NCBI GenBank assembly: GCA_012934845.2
Contig: WNNJ02002384.1
Coordinates: 124,001-188,000 of the forward strand
Direction: 5' to 3'
Length of the DNA: 64,000 bases
Source of the DNA: Pomphorhynchus laevis
Lineage: Eukaryota; Acanthocephala; Palaeacanthocephala; Echinorhynchida; Pomphorhynchidae
A model generated the notes under the pieces. The model was not told where the DNA came from, did no database searches, and saw only the letters and a list, made by a program, of their open reading frames with translations. The translations under genes were made by a program, and so were the position numbers. Below, piece after piece: positions 48,327-59,089 of the stretch; position 1 is the first letter of the stretch; each line of letters begins with the position of its first letter.

Positions 48327-48466
48327 TTTCAGATCAATCCAATCACATATCAATCAAGTTCCAGATCAATCCAGTTCCAGATCAATCCAGTTCCAGATCA
48401 ATCTAGATCCAGATTAATCCAATTTCAGATCTATCCAGTTCCAGATATATACAGTTCCGCTCGTTT
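48327..48466 (+). repeat. ~16-bp minisatellite at the LINE A 5' end
   Basis: About eight imperfect copies of CCAGATCAATCCAGTT lie about 100 bases before the first ATG of LINE A copy 1. Its position suggests the 5' UTR of the LINE, where tandem repeats are common; the promoter role is only inferred. Confidence 0.7.
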
Positions 48467-48553
48467 TGCTCGCAGGATTCTGTTTTCTGTGCTTACATCG
48501 CTCGAGCACAAAACTTACCAGCTAATATACAGTTTGATTGTGTTCGTTATATT

Positions 48554-49204
48554 ATGAAGAACATGAAGGTTAAATCTACAAGTTATCAAGTACAGTGTAA
48601 CTCTGATGATTGTCGACGCTTGTCGACTATTACAACCGCTACTGATTCAGATGATAATTCTAGTGGCTCATTTATGTGTGGATTTTGCGCTTCCCTGCGC
48701 ATTCAATAACTAGAAAAAGAAATAAGTGTTTTAAGAAAAGCAATTCAAAATATAGATCATTGCCAGTGCAACATGAATTCCAAAGATGCATTAACAAATT
48801 TTGTTTCCGCCTTCAGATCCATCCTCTCGTCTATTGTTCCTGCGGATAAACCATCCTTTTTCAATGACATTTCTCCTGTCGCATTCATCCGTCTAAACAA
48901 ATCTTCTCAATCTAATCCTTCCCAGCCCACTCTCCTAAAAATTGTTTTCAAGCATCGCCCTCACGCGTCTTCTGTCCTCTCTCAACGATTCAAACTCATG
49001 TCATCTTCAACCACTCAAATTTTCCCCGATCGCGCCCCTTCTGAAATCGCTCAAATCTCTTCAGCCCGCATCGAAAAACGCCGTCGCGAGGAAAACGGCG
49101 AAACATCACTCTCCATCCGAAACATAGACGGAAATTTTCAAGTTGTCCACACCCGTCCAAAAATTCGATGGCGCTCCATCTCTCCTATGTGTTTTCTCCA
49201 CTAG
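48554..49204 (+). CDS. LINE A copy 1 ORF1
   Basis: Starts at ATG 48,554 (MKNMKVKSTSYQVQCNSDDC) and carries a C-x4-C ... CGFC motif that is also found at the start of LINE C ORF1. It is followed by a short helical, leucine/isoleucine-rich stretch (LEKEISVLRKAIQNIDH). One in-frame stop (48,709) interrupts it. The remainder (48,773-49,204) is open and basic towards its end (ARIEKRRREENGE), then FQVVHTRPKIRWRSISP. It overlaps ORF2 by 37 bases in another frame. By analogy with non-LTR ORF1 proteins it should bind nucleic acid in the RNP; that is inference. Confidence 0.75.
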
Positions 49205-52020
49205 ACTCTTTCGCCACAACACACGGTTTCCGCCTCGGTCTCCTCAACACTAGAACTATTCTCAATAAATCCGATCTTATCCTCAACTTATTCACCAAGC
49301 AATCCATCGATCTCTTCTGCCTCACCGAATCCTGGCACTCAGATTCCGACGACATTTCCATTCGCCGTCTGCTCTCTGCCGGTTGCTCCCTAGTCGAATC
49401 CGCCCGCCCCCTCAGCTCATGCCCTTCTAAATTCTCTAATCATAGCAGCATCGTCGCATTCGCGCGTCACCCCGCATCTCTTCGCAAAATCAATCCCCCT
49501 TTCAGTCCTTGCTCTTTTGAATTGCTCACTTGTCGTTCTTCTAACCCGATCACTCTAGATCTCGCCATTGTATACCGTCCTGGTTCATCAGCTCCTACAG
49601 CCTTATTTTTTACCGAACTCGCTGACCTCCTTTCTCATTGTTCTTTGTCCTCAATCCCTTCACTCGTTCTAGGCGACTTCAATATCCGCCTAGACCGCTA
49701 ATCTTCCACAGATTCCATCCGCTTCATCAACATTCTATCCAACTACAATTACAAACTAATCTCCACTGCCCCCACACATATACTTGGCGGGGCACTCGAC
49801 ATCATCGCTGTCCCCGATCATTTTGCTGCCCACACCTCACTGTCCATATCTGATCCTGGTCTTTCCGATCACTTTCTTATCACCCTTGATCTCGCTCGCA
49901 ACCACACCCCTCCTCACACACCTACAATCCTACGTCGCTCTTGGAGAAATCTTGACCTCTCCCTTCTCCGCTCTGCCTTACTCAAATCGTCTCTATCATT
50001 ACCCACAATAACATATTCATCTCCTCACGATTTCGCCTTTCTTTTCGACTCTGAACTCACATCCACTCTCGATATTCTCTTGCCCTTCAAGTCTCACCCA
50101 CACCGTCGCTTGCACCGTGCCCCATGGTTTGACATCCAATGCCTACTCTCAAAGCGTCGACTCCGCCATGCTTTTCGAGTCTATCACCGCTCTCTCAGAC
50201 GCGATTTCCGCTCGATCACTCCGTCTTTCCGTGATTCCTATCTTGCTCTTCGCCGGTCTCATCTCCACCTAATACGTACCAAATGCAACTCCTTCTGGCA
50301 GCATAAAATCATCACTTCATTCAACTCTAAGACTCTCTGGCATACTTATAACCCAATCCTGGCTCATTCCTCTACGCCTTGCAACATCAATGCTAATGAT
50401 TATTCGTCATTTCTCCAGACTAAAGTATCCACGCTGCTCTCTCACACCCCGGTCTCCATCCCATCCCACTCTGCCCAGTCCACTCTCATCCTTCCGGAAC
50501 TCTTTCATCTTCTCCCTGTATCACCTACAGAAGTATCATCTGTCCTCATGTCCTTGCCCAACAAAACCTCACCTGCCGATCCCCTGCCTACTCACATATT
50601 AAAATCTATATGCTCATCGATATCCCCATTTCTCACAACCTTGTTTAACTCGTCCATCCGCAGTCGTATCTTCCCTTCAAACTGGAAATCCGCAATCGTT
50701 CGTCCCATCCTTAAGAAACAATCGCTCGACCCCTCCCTTCCTTCTATCTATCGCCCCATTTCACTACTCCCTAATCTTTCAAAGCTCTTAGAACGCTTCA
50801 TCTTAATACAAATCAACGCTTATCTCTCCTCATCCAATCTGTACCCTCCTTTCCAATCCGCTTTCCGCTCTAATCACTCGACAGAAATCGCATGCATAAA
50901 AGTGTACAACGACTTACTCATTTCTCGAGACAAGGCTCTATATAGTGTTCTCATCTCCCTCGACCTCTCCTCCGCATTCGACATTGTCGACCACTCCGTC
51001 CTCCTTTCTCGCCTTCGTTATGATTACGGCTTTTCTTCCTACTCCGTAGCATGGTTCGCCTCATATCTATCCGACCGTTCCTATCGCGTCTGTTCTAATT
51101 CATCATTTTCACCTCCCATCCCTATTTTTTGCGGGGTTCCACAAGGTTCAATCCTAGGTCCCCTATTTTTCTCTCTTTTGCTTGGCGATCTATCTCCGTT
51201 TATCAAACCTTACTCCTTTAACGTCATGCAATACGCCGATGACATTATAATCTATGCTCATGCACCCGCACATCGCATACACGATATCGGGATTTCTGCC
51301 TCCAACTGTCTTTCTTCTATCTACAAACGTCTCTCTAATCTCCATCTCGTTCTAAACCCCGAAAAGTCCAAAATAATGTGGATCCTCCCCCGTAAACCAA
51401 ACATATCTCCTCCCACTGTATATTTTGCCTCATCGATCATCCCCATAGTCCACAATCTCACTTTCTTAGGTTTCCATTTCGATGATCACCTTTCCCTTAA
51501 ACCCTTCGTCCGGACAAGGTCCGCTCATCTAACTTAATTATCCGTGACATCGCCGTATCCGCCCCTTATCGACTCCCGTTCTTGTATGTCTCTTCTGTCA
51601 TCGCTTCTTTTCCCTAAAATCGATTACTGCCTTAGCCTTTTCGTCAATTCTCCAAAATCCATCATCCTACCCCTACAATGAATAATCAACACCGCCGTTT
51701 GAGTGCTCTTTCGTCTCCGTCGCTTCGACCACACATCCACATATTTTGCCCAACTCTCCTGGCCCACCATCCACATCCGCATCAAACTCCGCCTTCTCGT
51801 TACTTTTCGTCTCATCGCTGTCGGCTCCCCATCGTTCGTCAATCTTCCTTTTTAGACGATACTCGCCCCACCTCGCTATCACTTCGTTCCTGTCATACCC
51901 TATTACTCCACGTTCCTAATTACTCCAACAACTACGGTCTCCGATCCTTCCTCGTCGCCGCCTTACTTGCCTGGAATTAAGTCCCTCTCGACGTCCGCCG
52001 CGCCCCTCCTTTATCACATT
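49168..52020 (+). CDS. LINE A copy 1 ORF2: AP endonuclease and RT
   Basis: Best-preserved ORF2 of family A. Endonuclease: GFRLGLLNTRTILNKSDLIL, LFCLTESWHSDSD, LAIVYRPGSS, SLVLGDFNIRLDR, then a stop at 49,699. In the same frame it resumes with STAPTHILGGALDIIAVPD and GLSDHFLITLD. RT: PIPILPSIYRP-type fingers (SLPSIYRPISLLPNLSKLLE), SLDLSSAFDIVDHSVLLSRL, FCGVPQGSILGPLFFSLLLG, VMQYADDIIIYAHAPAH, LVLNPEKSKIMWI and NLTFLGFHFDDHLSLKPFVR up to 51,537. A frameshift follows, and the C-terminal 160 or so residues (to about 52,020) are in decayed frames. So there is one stop and one or two frameshifts overall. Base composition is much richer in G+C than in the other A copies. Confidence 0.9.
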
Positions 52021-52079
52021 CAAACATCCTCCGTTCACACCTTCTCGACACCTGATTCACAGTCTTGTTTTGTTGTGGT

Positions 52080-52128
52080 CATGTAAGCGTGCGCTGGCAC
52101 GCATTTGCCACGTTAAAATAAATCATCT
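52080..52128 (+). terminator. LINE A copy 1 3' hairpin and tail
   Basis: GCGTGC-GCTG-GCACGC (52,087-52,102) followed by ATTTGCCACGTTAAAATAAA. The same arrangement is at the 3' ends of the copies at 14.1, 25.26, 25.45 and 48.2 kb. It is likely the RNA signal recognised by the LINE RT at its own 3' end, not a transcription terminator in the bacterial sense. Confidence 0.7.
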
Positions 52129-52129
52129 T

Positions 52130-54478
52130 TTTATCGACACTTTCCACAATACAGCCCTTATATTTGTAACAAGCCGATCTTAGTTGCTTGCGAGCATTAC
52201 TAATAATACGCATGTGTTTGCATTTCGAAGCATTTATCACAAGCTTGTTAGACGCTGCACACAACTCCACATTATCTATGTCAGTTTGCAAATTATCAAC
52301 ATCCTCACATGAATGAATGGGCGGCTATATTTTTAAGTCATCTGCATACAAACATGATCAAGAGCGAATGCACCCAGGCAAATCATTAACATAAATGCTG
52401 AATAAAAGCGCACCCAAAACTGAACCTTGAGGTACTCCAATATGACATTCTCTAGACACAGACAATGACCAATCGACAAGTACTTGAAAGCAATGATCAC
52501 GAAGAAATTCTCTAATCCAATCAACTATTATGTTTGGGAGTCCAGTATTGACAAGTTTCTGAAGAAGTAGACCATGATCTACTCTATCAAAAGCTTTAGA
52601 AAAGTCGAAGAATATAATGTCTGTATCGGTATAATGTGTCTTATTCGCTGACCAATCAAGATGAGCATCAAGCAAATTTGAAACAATTGAATAACCCTCC
52701 CGAAATCCGTGCTGATTAGGGACTAAAATTTTTCCTACACGAAAAAACTCAACCATGTAGGGATGCACAAACTTCTCCAACATTCTACAGCAAATGCAGG
52801 TAATGCTCACCGGCCTATAATTCTCGATGGAAGAGCGATCTCCCTTCTTGAAGTAGGGAAGAACAATTGACTGCTTCCACACATTAGGAAGAGATCTTTC
52901 TAAGATTAACTGGCGAAAAATTGCACATAGAGGAACGCAAATTGAGCCTGCTAATCTGCGCAGATAAACAGAAGGTAGTAAGTCACAACCTCTTGAATTA
53001 TTTGCTTTTAGACGGCGTAATTCGGAATAGACTTTAGCTGGCGTTATCAAATTGTCAAGGTCCAACTCAAGACACGTGTCAGAGTAAGTGTTCAGCACAC
53101 TAGATTCCATACAAAAAGTTTCATGTTCATTTGCGGGCTCTACTGAAGTGCAATAGTGTGCCGCAAACTCTTCAGCTAGGTCATTCGCGGAAATGTCATA
53201 GAAGTAGTGACAAATCGAAGAATCAACAGCTCCCCTACTTGATAGGTACTGAAAAAGGACCTTTAAATCGTATTTACACTTGTTAGCTAATGCATTCTCA
53301 AATGCACACCGCTTCTTTCTCTTCAATGAATTGAATAAATTTCTTGCCTGTTTAAAAACATCATAACTACACTCCCCAACTTTGTAGCGATTGAAGATCA
53401 AATTACGAGTCCTCAATGTTGAACGTAACTCAGAATCGAACCAGGGAGAATCTTTTCGACGTGTCCTGCTTCTAAGTGGAGAGAATAAAATAAGCAGCGA
53501 CTCTAAGGTTATCTGAAAGTAATTCCACGCGCCGTGTACTCCAACAACAGCGGGATCTGGCCAGGAAGCTGTTGAAAGTATTGACTTAATTGCACCTATG
53601 TTGGTTTTGAAAGCATTAACCACTTGATTTTCACGCGGACCTCGAGTTTCTTCTTGAAACCTAAACCTAATGATCAGTACGCAATGATCAGACATACCGA
53701 TCGGGGCATCACAACGGATAGCGTTAATAATCTCACTGTTCGAAGATAAACATACATCTAATAGAGATCTACTGTCACTAGCAAAACGAGTGCAATTTTG
53801 GACATGCTGAGTTAAACTACAATAGATGATAAACTCCAGAAGGTCACAGGAAACATGATCACAAGTAGGAAAAGCCGTATACGAATTCCAATCAACCGAA
53901 GGCATATTCAAGTCACCAAGTATTAAAACATTGGAGGTACCTTTAGAATAAAGTTCTACTTCCCCAATCAGTTTATCTGTGGCGGCCAAGGGTGAACGAT
54001 ATACTACCCCTAGAACAAGCGGAGCGGTATGCATGAATTTTACCCGACACCACAAACTTTCGATTTTATCAGAAGAAGAAGTGCTAAGAATAGTTACTTT
54101 CACATCGTTGCTCACATAAAGAATAACACCTCCACCTCTTCCACTTTCACGATCACTGCGGAAAACCAGATAACCAGGGATGGAGACTTCATTATCAACA
54201 ATATCACCATATAGCCATGATTCTGTGATAGCAAGTAATTTAGGACGAATTAACTGAACTCTATATCTCAGTTCATCTATCTTCGATATAAGACTGCGAA
54301 CATTACCATGGAGTATTTCACAATGCCCCAACATACCTCTGGGAGTATTCCTATCACCCCTTACACATCCTAATAACCCGGACGCTAAACCATTTAGACT
54401 CTGATAGGCAGAGTAGACGAGCCCGTTTCGATTACAGAATGCACGCGAGGCGACATGACTAGTGGGCTCCAACTCAGC
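52130..54478 (-). CDS. LINE C ORF2: AP endonuclease and RT (704-codon frame)
   Basis: The frame 54,472-52,358 is uninterrupted. Endonuclease: LHGNVRSLISKIDELRYRVQ, LAITESWL, LVFRSDRESGRGGGVILYVS, LGVVYRSPL, LILGDLNMPSVDW, SLLDVCLSSN and IGMSDHCVLI. RT: NVWKQSIVLPYFKKGDRSSI, ENYRPVSITCICCRMLEKF, IIFFDFSKAFDRVDHGLLLQ and HIGVPQGSVLGALLFSIYVN. The active-site YADD lies just after the frame breaks (a frameshift near 52.36 kb), with thumb sequence SNKLVINASKCKHMRI to 52,130. There the element is cut by the 3' end of LINE A copy 1, so the C-terminal third is missing. It is a CR1/Jockey-like element, and the longest open frame in the window. Confidence 0.9.
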
Positions 54479-55902
54479 CGGGTGCGTCGCTTCACAATCT
54501 GAAAATTTTTCACATAGAGATTTGTTTCTCCTTTAGCAACACGAGATGCTAGTTCCTCTTTAACCTTCGATAATTTTTTTCGTTCTGATACATCAAGATC
54601 TTTCAGCAGTCGAATATTAGACCCTTTGAGACGGAACGAGTTTCGCAACATTAAGGTAGCATAAAGCTGGCTATGGAAGACAGCTTTGAGTAGTCGGGGT
54701 TTATTATTTAAAGCATTACGCTTACCTAGGCGGAAAAGAGCGACAAGTTTAACTTTTTGGACTGTCTCAATGTCACAGGAGCCAAGTGCATGTGCCAGAA
54801 TAGACCTTAAACTTTAAATGTCGTCATTCAGTCGTGCTTGCGCATTCTCGGAGATAGACTCGGGCACACTAGCTAGAATAACTGAGCATCCTCTATTATA
54901 TATACGCTTATTTGAGATCACCCTATCAAGACCATCACAGGACACAGCAGATTGTGTATCTGTACATGCACGTAAGCTGGGTATTTGAGTATCCGTTTTA
55001 ACAATATTCCGCAAGCTAGATAAGTCTGTCTGGGTCTGTGAATCATGAGACTCTAAAGAACTTGATGGTGACATCAAGGTGACGTGTGCGTTGCCCGAGG
55101 AAACGCACTGACCATCTTTGTTTGAGATAGTACGAAATGTCGCATTGTGAGCATTCGACATCTTCGGTGTATCACTTTGTGAAATCGCTTTATCAGACAG
55201 AATATATTTCGAGATTTTGTCATACGGTCTTGACACTGAATTTGAAGTTGAATAGGAAGAACGCAAATATCCCCACTTCCAAATACGGGATGTTACAGGT
55301 CCATCGCTGCCAACATGAGCGCCAGTTGTTCGAGTTCGGTTGTCAATATGTAAAGCAATATTGGGAGAAGGACGATCAACGACAACACAGGTAGTCATAT
55401 CGTTCGTGGTCTGTGAGACTTTAGGGTTTGTATTTTCAGCAATTTGTTGCAATTTGCGATCGTTTGTATTCGCATCAAGGGGAATAACGCAGGCAGTCGT
55501 ATCATCCCCAACCTGCGCATCTACAAGAACTATATTTTTAAGAGGATGTTGAGCTTTGAAAGAGGATATTTTATCGTCCATGAGAACGATTCGACTGAGA
55601 GATTGGTTATGTGCTTCTTCAAATTCAACCAAGCGTCTTCTCAAAACATTAAGCTCCTTCACAGCACAAAAGCCACATAAATAAGCATCATCGGAATTCT
55701 TTTTTAACTTGCTCATACAAATAGTGGTCCAGGTGTCACACAAATCATTCGAACACTGGACTTGGACAGATGTACACTCATCAATTAAGCTTGCGTCTAG
55801 AGATACGGTGTTTACATTGGACTTCTTAGCTTTAAGCTTCGATGTTTTTCGTGTCATTATGTGTTTTGTTCCGCTGGCAAGCTTTTTTTGTAAACAATCC
55901 AA
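54394..55902 (-). CDS. LINE C ORF1
   Basis: ATG at 55,902. N-terminal Cys motif VQVQCSNDLC ... CGFC (C-x4-C and CxxC), followed by a coiled-coil-like stretch (VLRRRLVEFEEAHNQSLSRI). A long Ser/Thr-rich linker runs to a stop at 54,813. The same frame family continues downstream with SLRSILAHAL, and a separate open stretch 54,651-54,394 reads MLRNSFRLKGSNIRLLKDLD, then VSERKKLSKVKEELASRVAK and GETNLYVKNF, a conserved basic domain seen in the ORF1 of related CR1-like elements. The expected role is RNA binding in the retroelement RNP. It is broken by at least one stop and a frameshift before ORF2. Confidence 0.75.
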
Positions 55903-55959
55903 TTGTAATCCAATTTGTGAATATTTAAAAAAAAACTGTTTTAAAGGATAACTGTTATG

Positions 55960-56190
55960 CCTGGTAAAAGTAAACTTCTTCGAACCAAAGTTGTATATTT
56001 GAGCTTGTAATCAATGTAACCAAGAAAGTTTTATTTATAACCGAGTTTTATACCCAAGAAAGTTTTATTTATAACCGAGGAAGTTGTGTGGTAAGTTGTT
56101 TAGAAATTATCTTGAACACTTATAACTTTTTCTTGATAATCATTCTTCTATAATCGTTCTTTGTGTGTTTAAAAGTCACGATGAAGGCTC
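55960..56190. repeat. Short tandem duplication upstream of LINE C
   Basis: AAGAAAGTTTTATTTATAAC (then CGAG) occurs twice, at about 56,022 and 56,056. The rest is AT-rich and may be the 5' UTR of LINE C. Confidence 0.5.
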
Positions 56191-57440
56191 GTGACTGAAG
56201 TCACGGGCCTTCATCGCAGTAGCCAGCTCAGTATCAAACCAACAAGCGCTTTTCCGACTAGTCTTAGACTTCAAAGGTGAGAATTAGCTTATCAAATTAG
56301 CTATGTCTAAACTAGGATATGAAACACTAGCACCTCTTATCGTATCACTGTTCTAGATAGGTTCAGAATACTCGTTTGTAGTCTCTCCGTCCAACTAAAA
56401 ATGTCTTGAGAACATCTCGGCAAGGTCGTCTTCAATAACGCTATCAAAATATAGGCCAATTGTTTTATTAGCTTTCCTACTACTATTCACATAGAAAGAG
56501 AGCTTTGGGATCATATCTACAACTATGAACTAGACCATTTTCAAATAAATAGCGCTTATGTCGTTTTAAAGAATTGAAGAAATTTCTCGCCTGCTTATAA
56601 ACACCATATTCACAAAACCCACCCTTAAAGCATTTGAAACTGAAGTCACGAGCCTTCATCTCAGTAGCCAGCTCAGTATCAAACCAACGACCGCTTTTCC
56701 GACTAGTCTTAGACTTCAAAAATGAGAATTTTACCATTAGAGAATAAAGCGTCACGCGAAAATGATCCCAGGCCTCGTCAACTCCGACAACAGCCGTATA
56801 AGGCCAACTTACTCTATGCAGCTTTGATGTAATAACATCATAGTTCGCCCGAAAAACATTAATCTGGCGTTTGTACCGACCATGATGAAACACCCTGATT
56901 TGTATATTTAGCAAAACGTTTACTACACAGTGATCAGACAAACCAACAGGAGAATCACATTGAATACTACTGATTAATAGACTGTTTGTCGATAGGCAAA
57001 GATCAAGAAGGGGAGAACTCCAACTTGAAAAGCGAGTATGTACATCAACAAATTTTAGCAAGACCACAATAAGTAAAACACTTCAATTATCACAATTATC
57101 ACAGTATCACAATCTCTTCGCTATACAACTCTATCTCTTCAATGAGTTTCTTGGATATTGCCTTAGGAGCACGATACACAAGACCCAGTATGATCGGTGA
57201 GCTGTTATAAACTTCACCTGCACCACAAACTCTCAACTCTATCAATAGACGACTTACTCAAAACACGCGCCTTGACTTCGTATCTCATAAAAAGAGCTAC
57301 CCCACCACCCCTAACCCCTATCTGATCACCACGGAACAAATAATAGCCTGGGATGGATACCTCAGCATGGGATACATCACAATTAAGCCAAGATTCTGTA
57401 ATACCAAAAAAATCTTTAAGGATTTTGTCAAAAAAATTTT
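56190..57440 (-). pseudogene. LINE C fragment: endonuclease and linker
   Basis: Minus-strand copy related to LINE C ORF2. The clean frame 57,067-56,483 has PLLDLCLSTNSLLISSIQCD, VGLSDHCVVNVL, VGVDEAWDHFRVTLYSL and VYKQARNFFNSLKRHKRYLF. Earlier endonuclease sequence (VSIPGYYLFRGDQIGVRGGG, ALFMRYEVKARVLSKSS) lies at 57.2-57.4 kb in other frames. A ~90-base piece (SKTSRKSxxWFDTELAT region) is present twice, at 56,194-56,284 and 56,640-56,729. RT is absent. It is diverged from the copy at 52-56 kb, so likely a separate subfamily. Confidence 0.8.
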
Positions 57441-57564
57441 ATTCACAATAAATAAAAAAAAACATTGATACATGCCCTGTTAGAATAGTTATGTCCACAT
57501 CCATCTTCAGCCCTCAGTCCGAAATCGATAGAGTGTCATGTCCGTTCCTCGGGATTGCTGGTGC
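57441..57564. other. Y element 3' flank
   Basis: Lies beyond the Y stop codon on the minus strand; A/T-rich tract around 57,430-57,480. No feature was recognised. Confidence 0.35.
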
Positions 57565-58590
57565 TTGTCAGGTCACGGGCACTTCATTCCTTGAACGTGG
57601 CGCAGGTAAACATGTGGACGCGGCACGAGCTAACGATACGCTCATACTTGTACGAAGGTCATTAATAACATCGGCATAGTTACATCGATGCACCTAAGAA
57701 ATTTTTCTTGTCAACGAATATAGCAAATTCGTCGCGGACGGACCAAATCCACCAATAACAGTAAGACAAATGGAATAAAGCAGCTCTATTCCATCTCATT
57801 AATTCTTTCATCGTATTTCGCTTGTTTGCGGTCCTCGTAATACGCGAAAGCTGCGTTGACCGATTTGGATTGGAATAATCGAGCATGATTATTGAACACA
57901 CAGACATCGACAAATGTACGCTCTAATCTATTTTTAAAAAGCCCATTACACACTATGTCCATCCGAACTTCTGTGTCTCTTGTGGTTGTGGAACGTGTGA
58001 ACGACGCGTTCTCAGGAACAGGAAACAACACAGGTTCAATACCGATTCCAGAACAGACACTCGTTAGCGCTCTCCCAAGTAAGTCACGAATGTGATTGTG
58101 GCGCATTGTTGGCATGCCCCCCCGTTGACATGATAACGCGTGTGTAGTCCTGAGTAATTCTCCGTATATACAGTTTAATGAGCTCCGCTTGTAGGTCAAT
58201 TGTAACGAACGTCCAGTGCATCTTGAAATTCATCGTTCGTGAGGTGATATCCCTTTGCTACGAGCGGGCGTGTGCTTGGCTAACTTGATGCCCCCTTGAT
58301 TGATGCATGTTGTAAAGTTTTCTTTAAGATTTCCGGCGCTTCTTCCATCACAATTTGTTGTTTTTCAACGCTTCTCTGCCAGTTAAACAGCTTGATCTGC
58401 CTCAAAATGGTGTTCTACTGTTTCATTAAGGTCGACACATCCTCGATATCATTAAATGTCGTTGAAAGCAATCTCGACGAATTATATTGTTGTGGCGATT
58501 CTTCGGTTGAATTTTTTATTCCTCGTCCCCCTCGTAATATCGAAAGTCTGAAAATATCCTTGTATAAGGCGTCTAATCCTTAAGGATTAT
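57565..58590 (-). pseudogene. Y element: C-terminal half
   Basis: Minus strand. Decayed start (ASIKGASS ... NDEFQDALDVRYN at 58.33-58.19 kb), then a clean frame 58,199-57,786 with HALSCQRGGMPTMRHNHIRD, VEPxL-type EPVLFPVPENASFTRS, VRMDIVCNGLFKNRLERTFV, DVCVFNN and YYEDRKQAKYDERINEME. After a frameshift it ends with NYADVINDLRTSMSVSLARA, then ASTCLPAPRSR (to about 57,570). All blocks have counterparts in the long Y copy at 38.4-39.27 kb. The M-D ... VDVCVF ... RKQAKY residues keep the D..D-V..K pattern. The RT is not present. Confidence 0.85.
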
Positions 58591-59045
58591 TCTAATCCTT
58601 GATATCATTATAATAATAATTATAATAATTATTATAATGAATTATTATATCATTATAATAATTATTATTCGAATCCCTAAGGATTAGAATCCTTAAGGAT
58701 CCTATTCCATTCTTAATTCTTAATGCTTATAATCCTTATTCTGATACATCGTCTGTTATTTATTATTCAATTCATAAAAATGACTATTTTAAATTTCAAT
58801 TTTAAATTAAGTTGATAAAAATATAATTTGATAACATTTTATATAATTATTTATGATTATTTATCTTTATTTTTAATTTATATATTGCATAAAATACGTA
58901 TATCAGTATGCAATTAGTATATTTGAAAATACTAATTATTTATTTTATAAACCTGATCACATAGCAGTTCCTCTTGATGATCTCTATTCCTTTTTTGAAT
59001 AATCTTATATTATTTAGTAGTCAATTCATAAATTGTATAACCGAC
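58591..59045 (+). repeat. U repeat copies 11 and 12 with AT palindromes
   Basis: 58,572-58,712 is full of inverted repeats (AATCCTTAAGGATTATTC; TCATTATAATAATAATTATA and its near complement). Then come two truncated U copies: 58,735-58,915 (CTTATTCTGATACATCGTC to AATACGTATATCAGT) and 58,945-59,045 (ATCACATAGCAGTTCCTCTT on). Confidence 0.55.
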
Positions 59046-59089
59046 TCTAATATGCATACACAATAAGCCAAGGGAGCATACAATGCTCA

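Noticed and set aside
57491-57679. 62-codon plus-strand frame
   Set aside because: Antisense to the end of the Y C-terminal fragment on the minus strand (NYADVINDLRTSMSVSLARA).
58665-58700. TTCGAATCCC as a tRNA T-arm
   Set aside because: No acceptor stem, D-arm or anticodon arm can be placed; it belongs to the CCTTAAGG palindromes.
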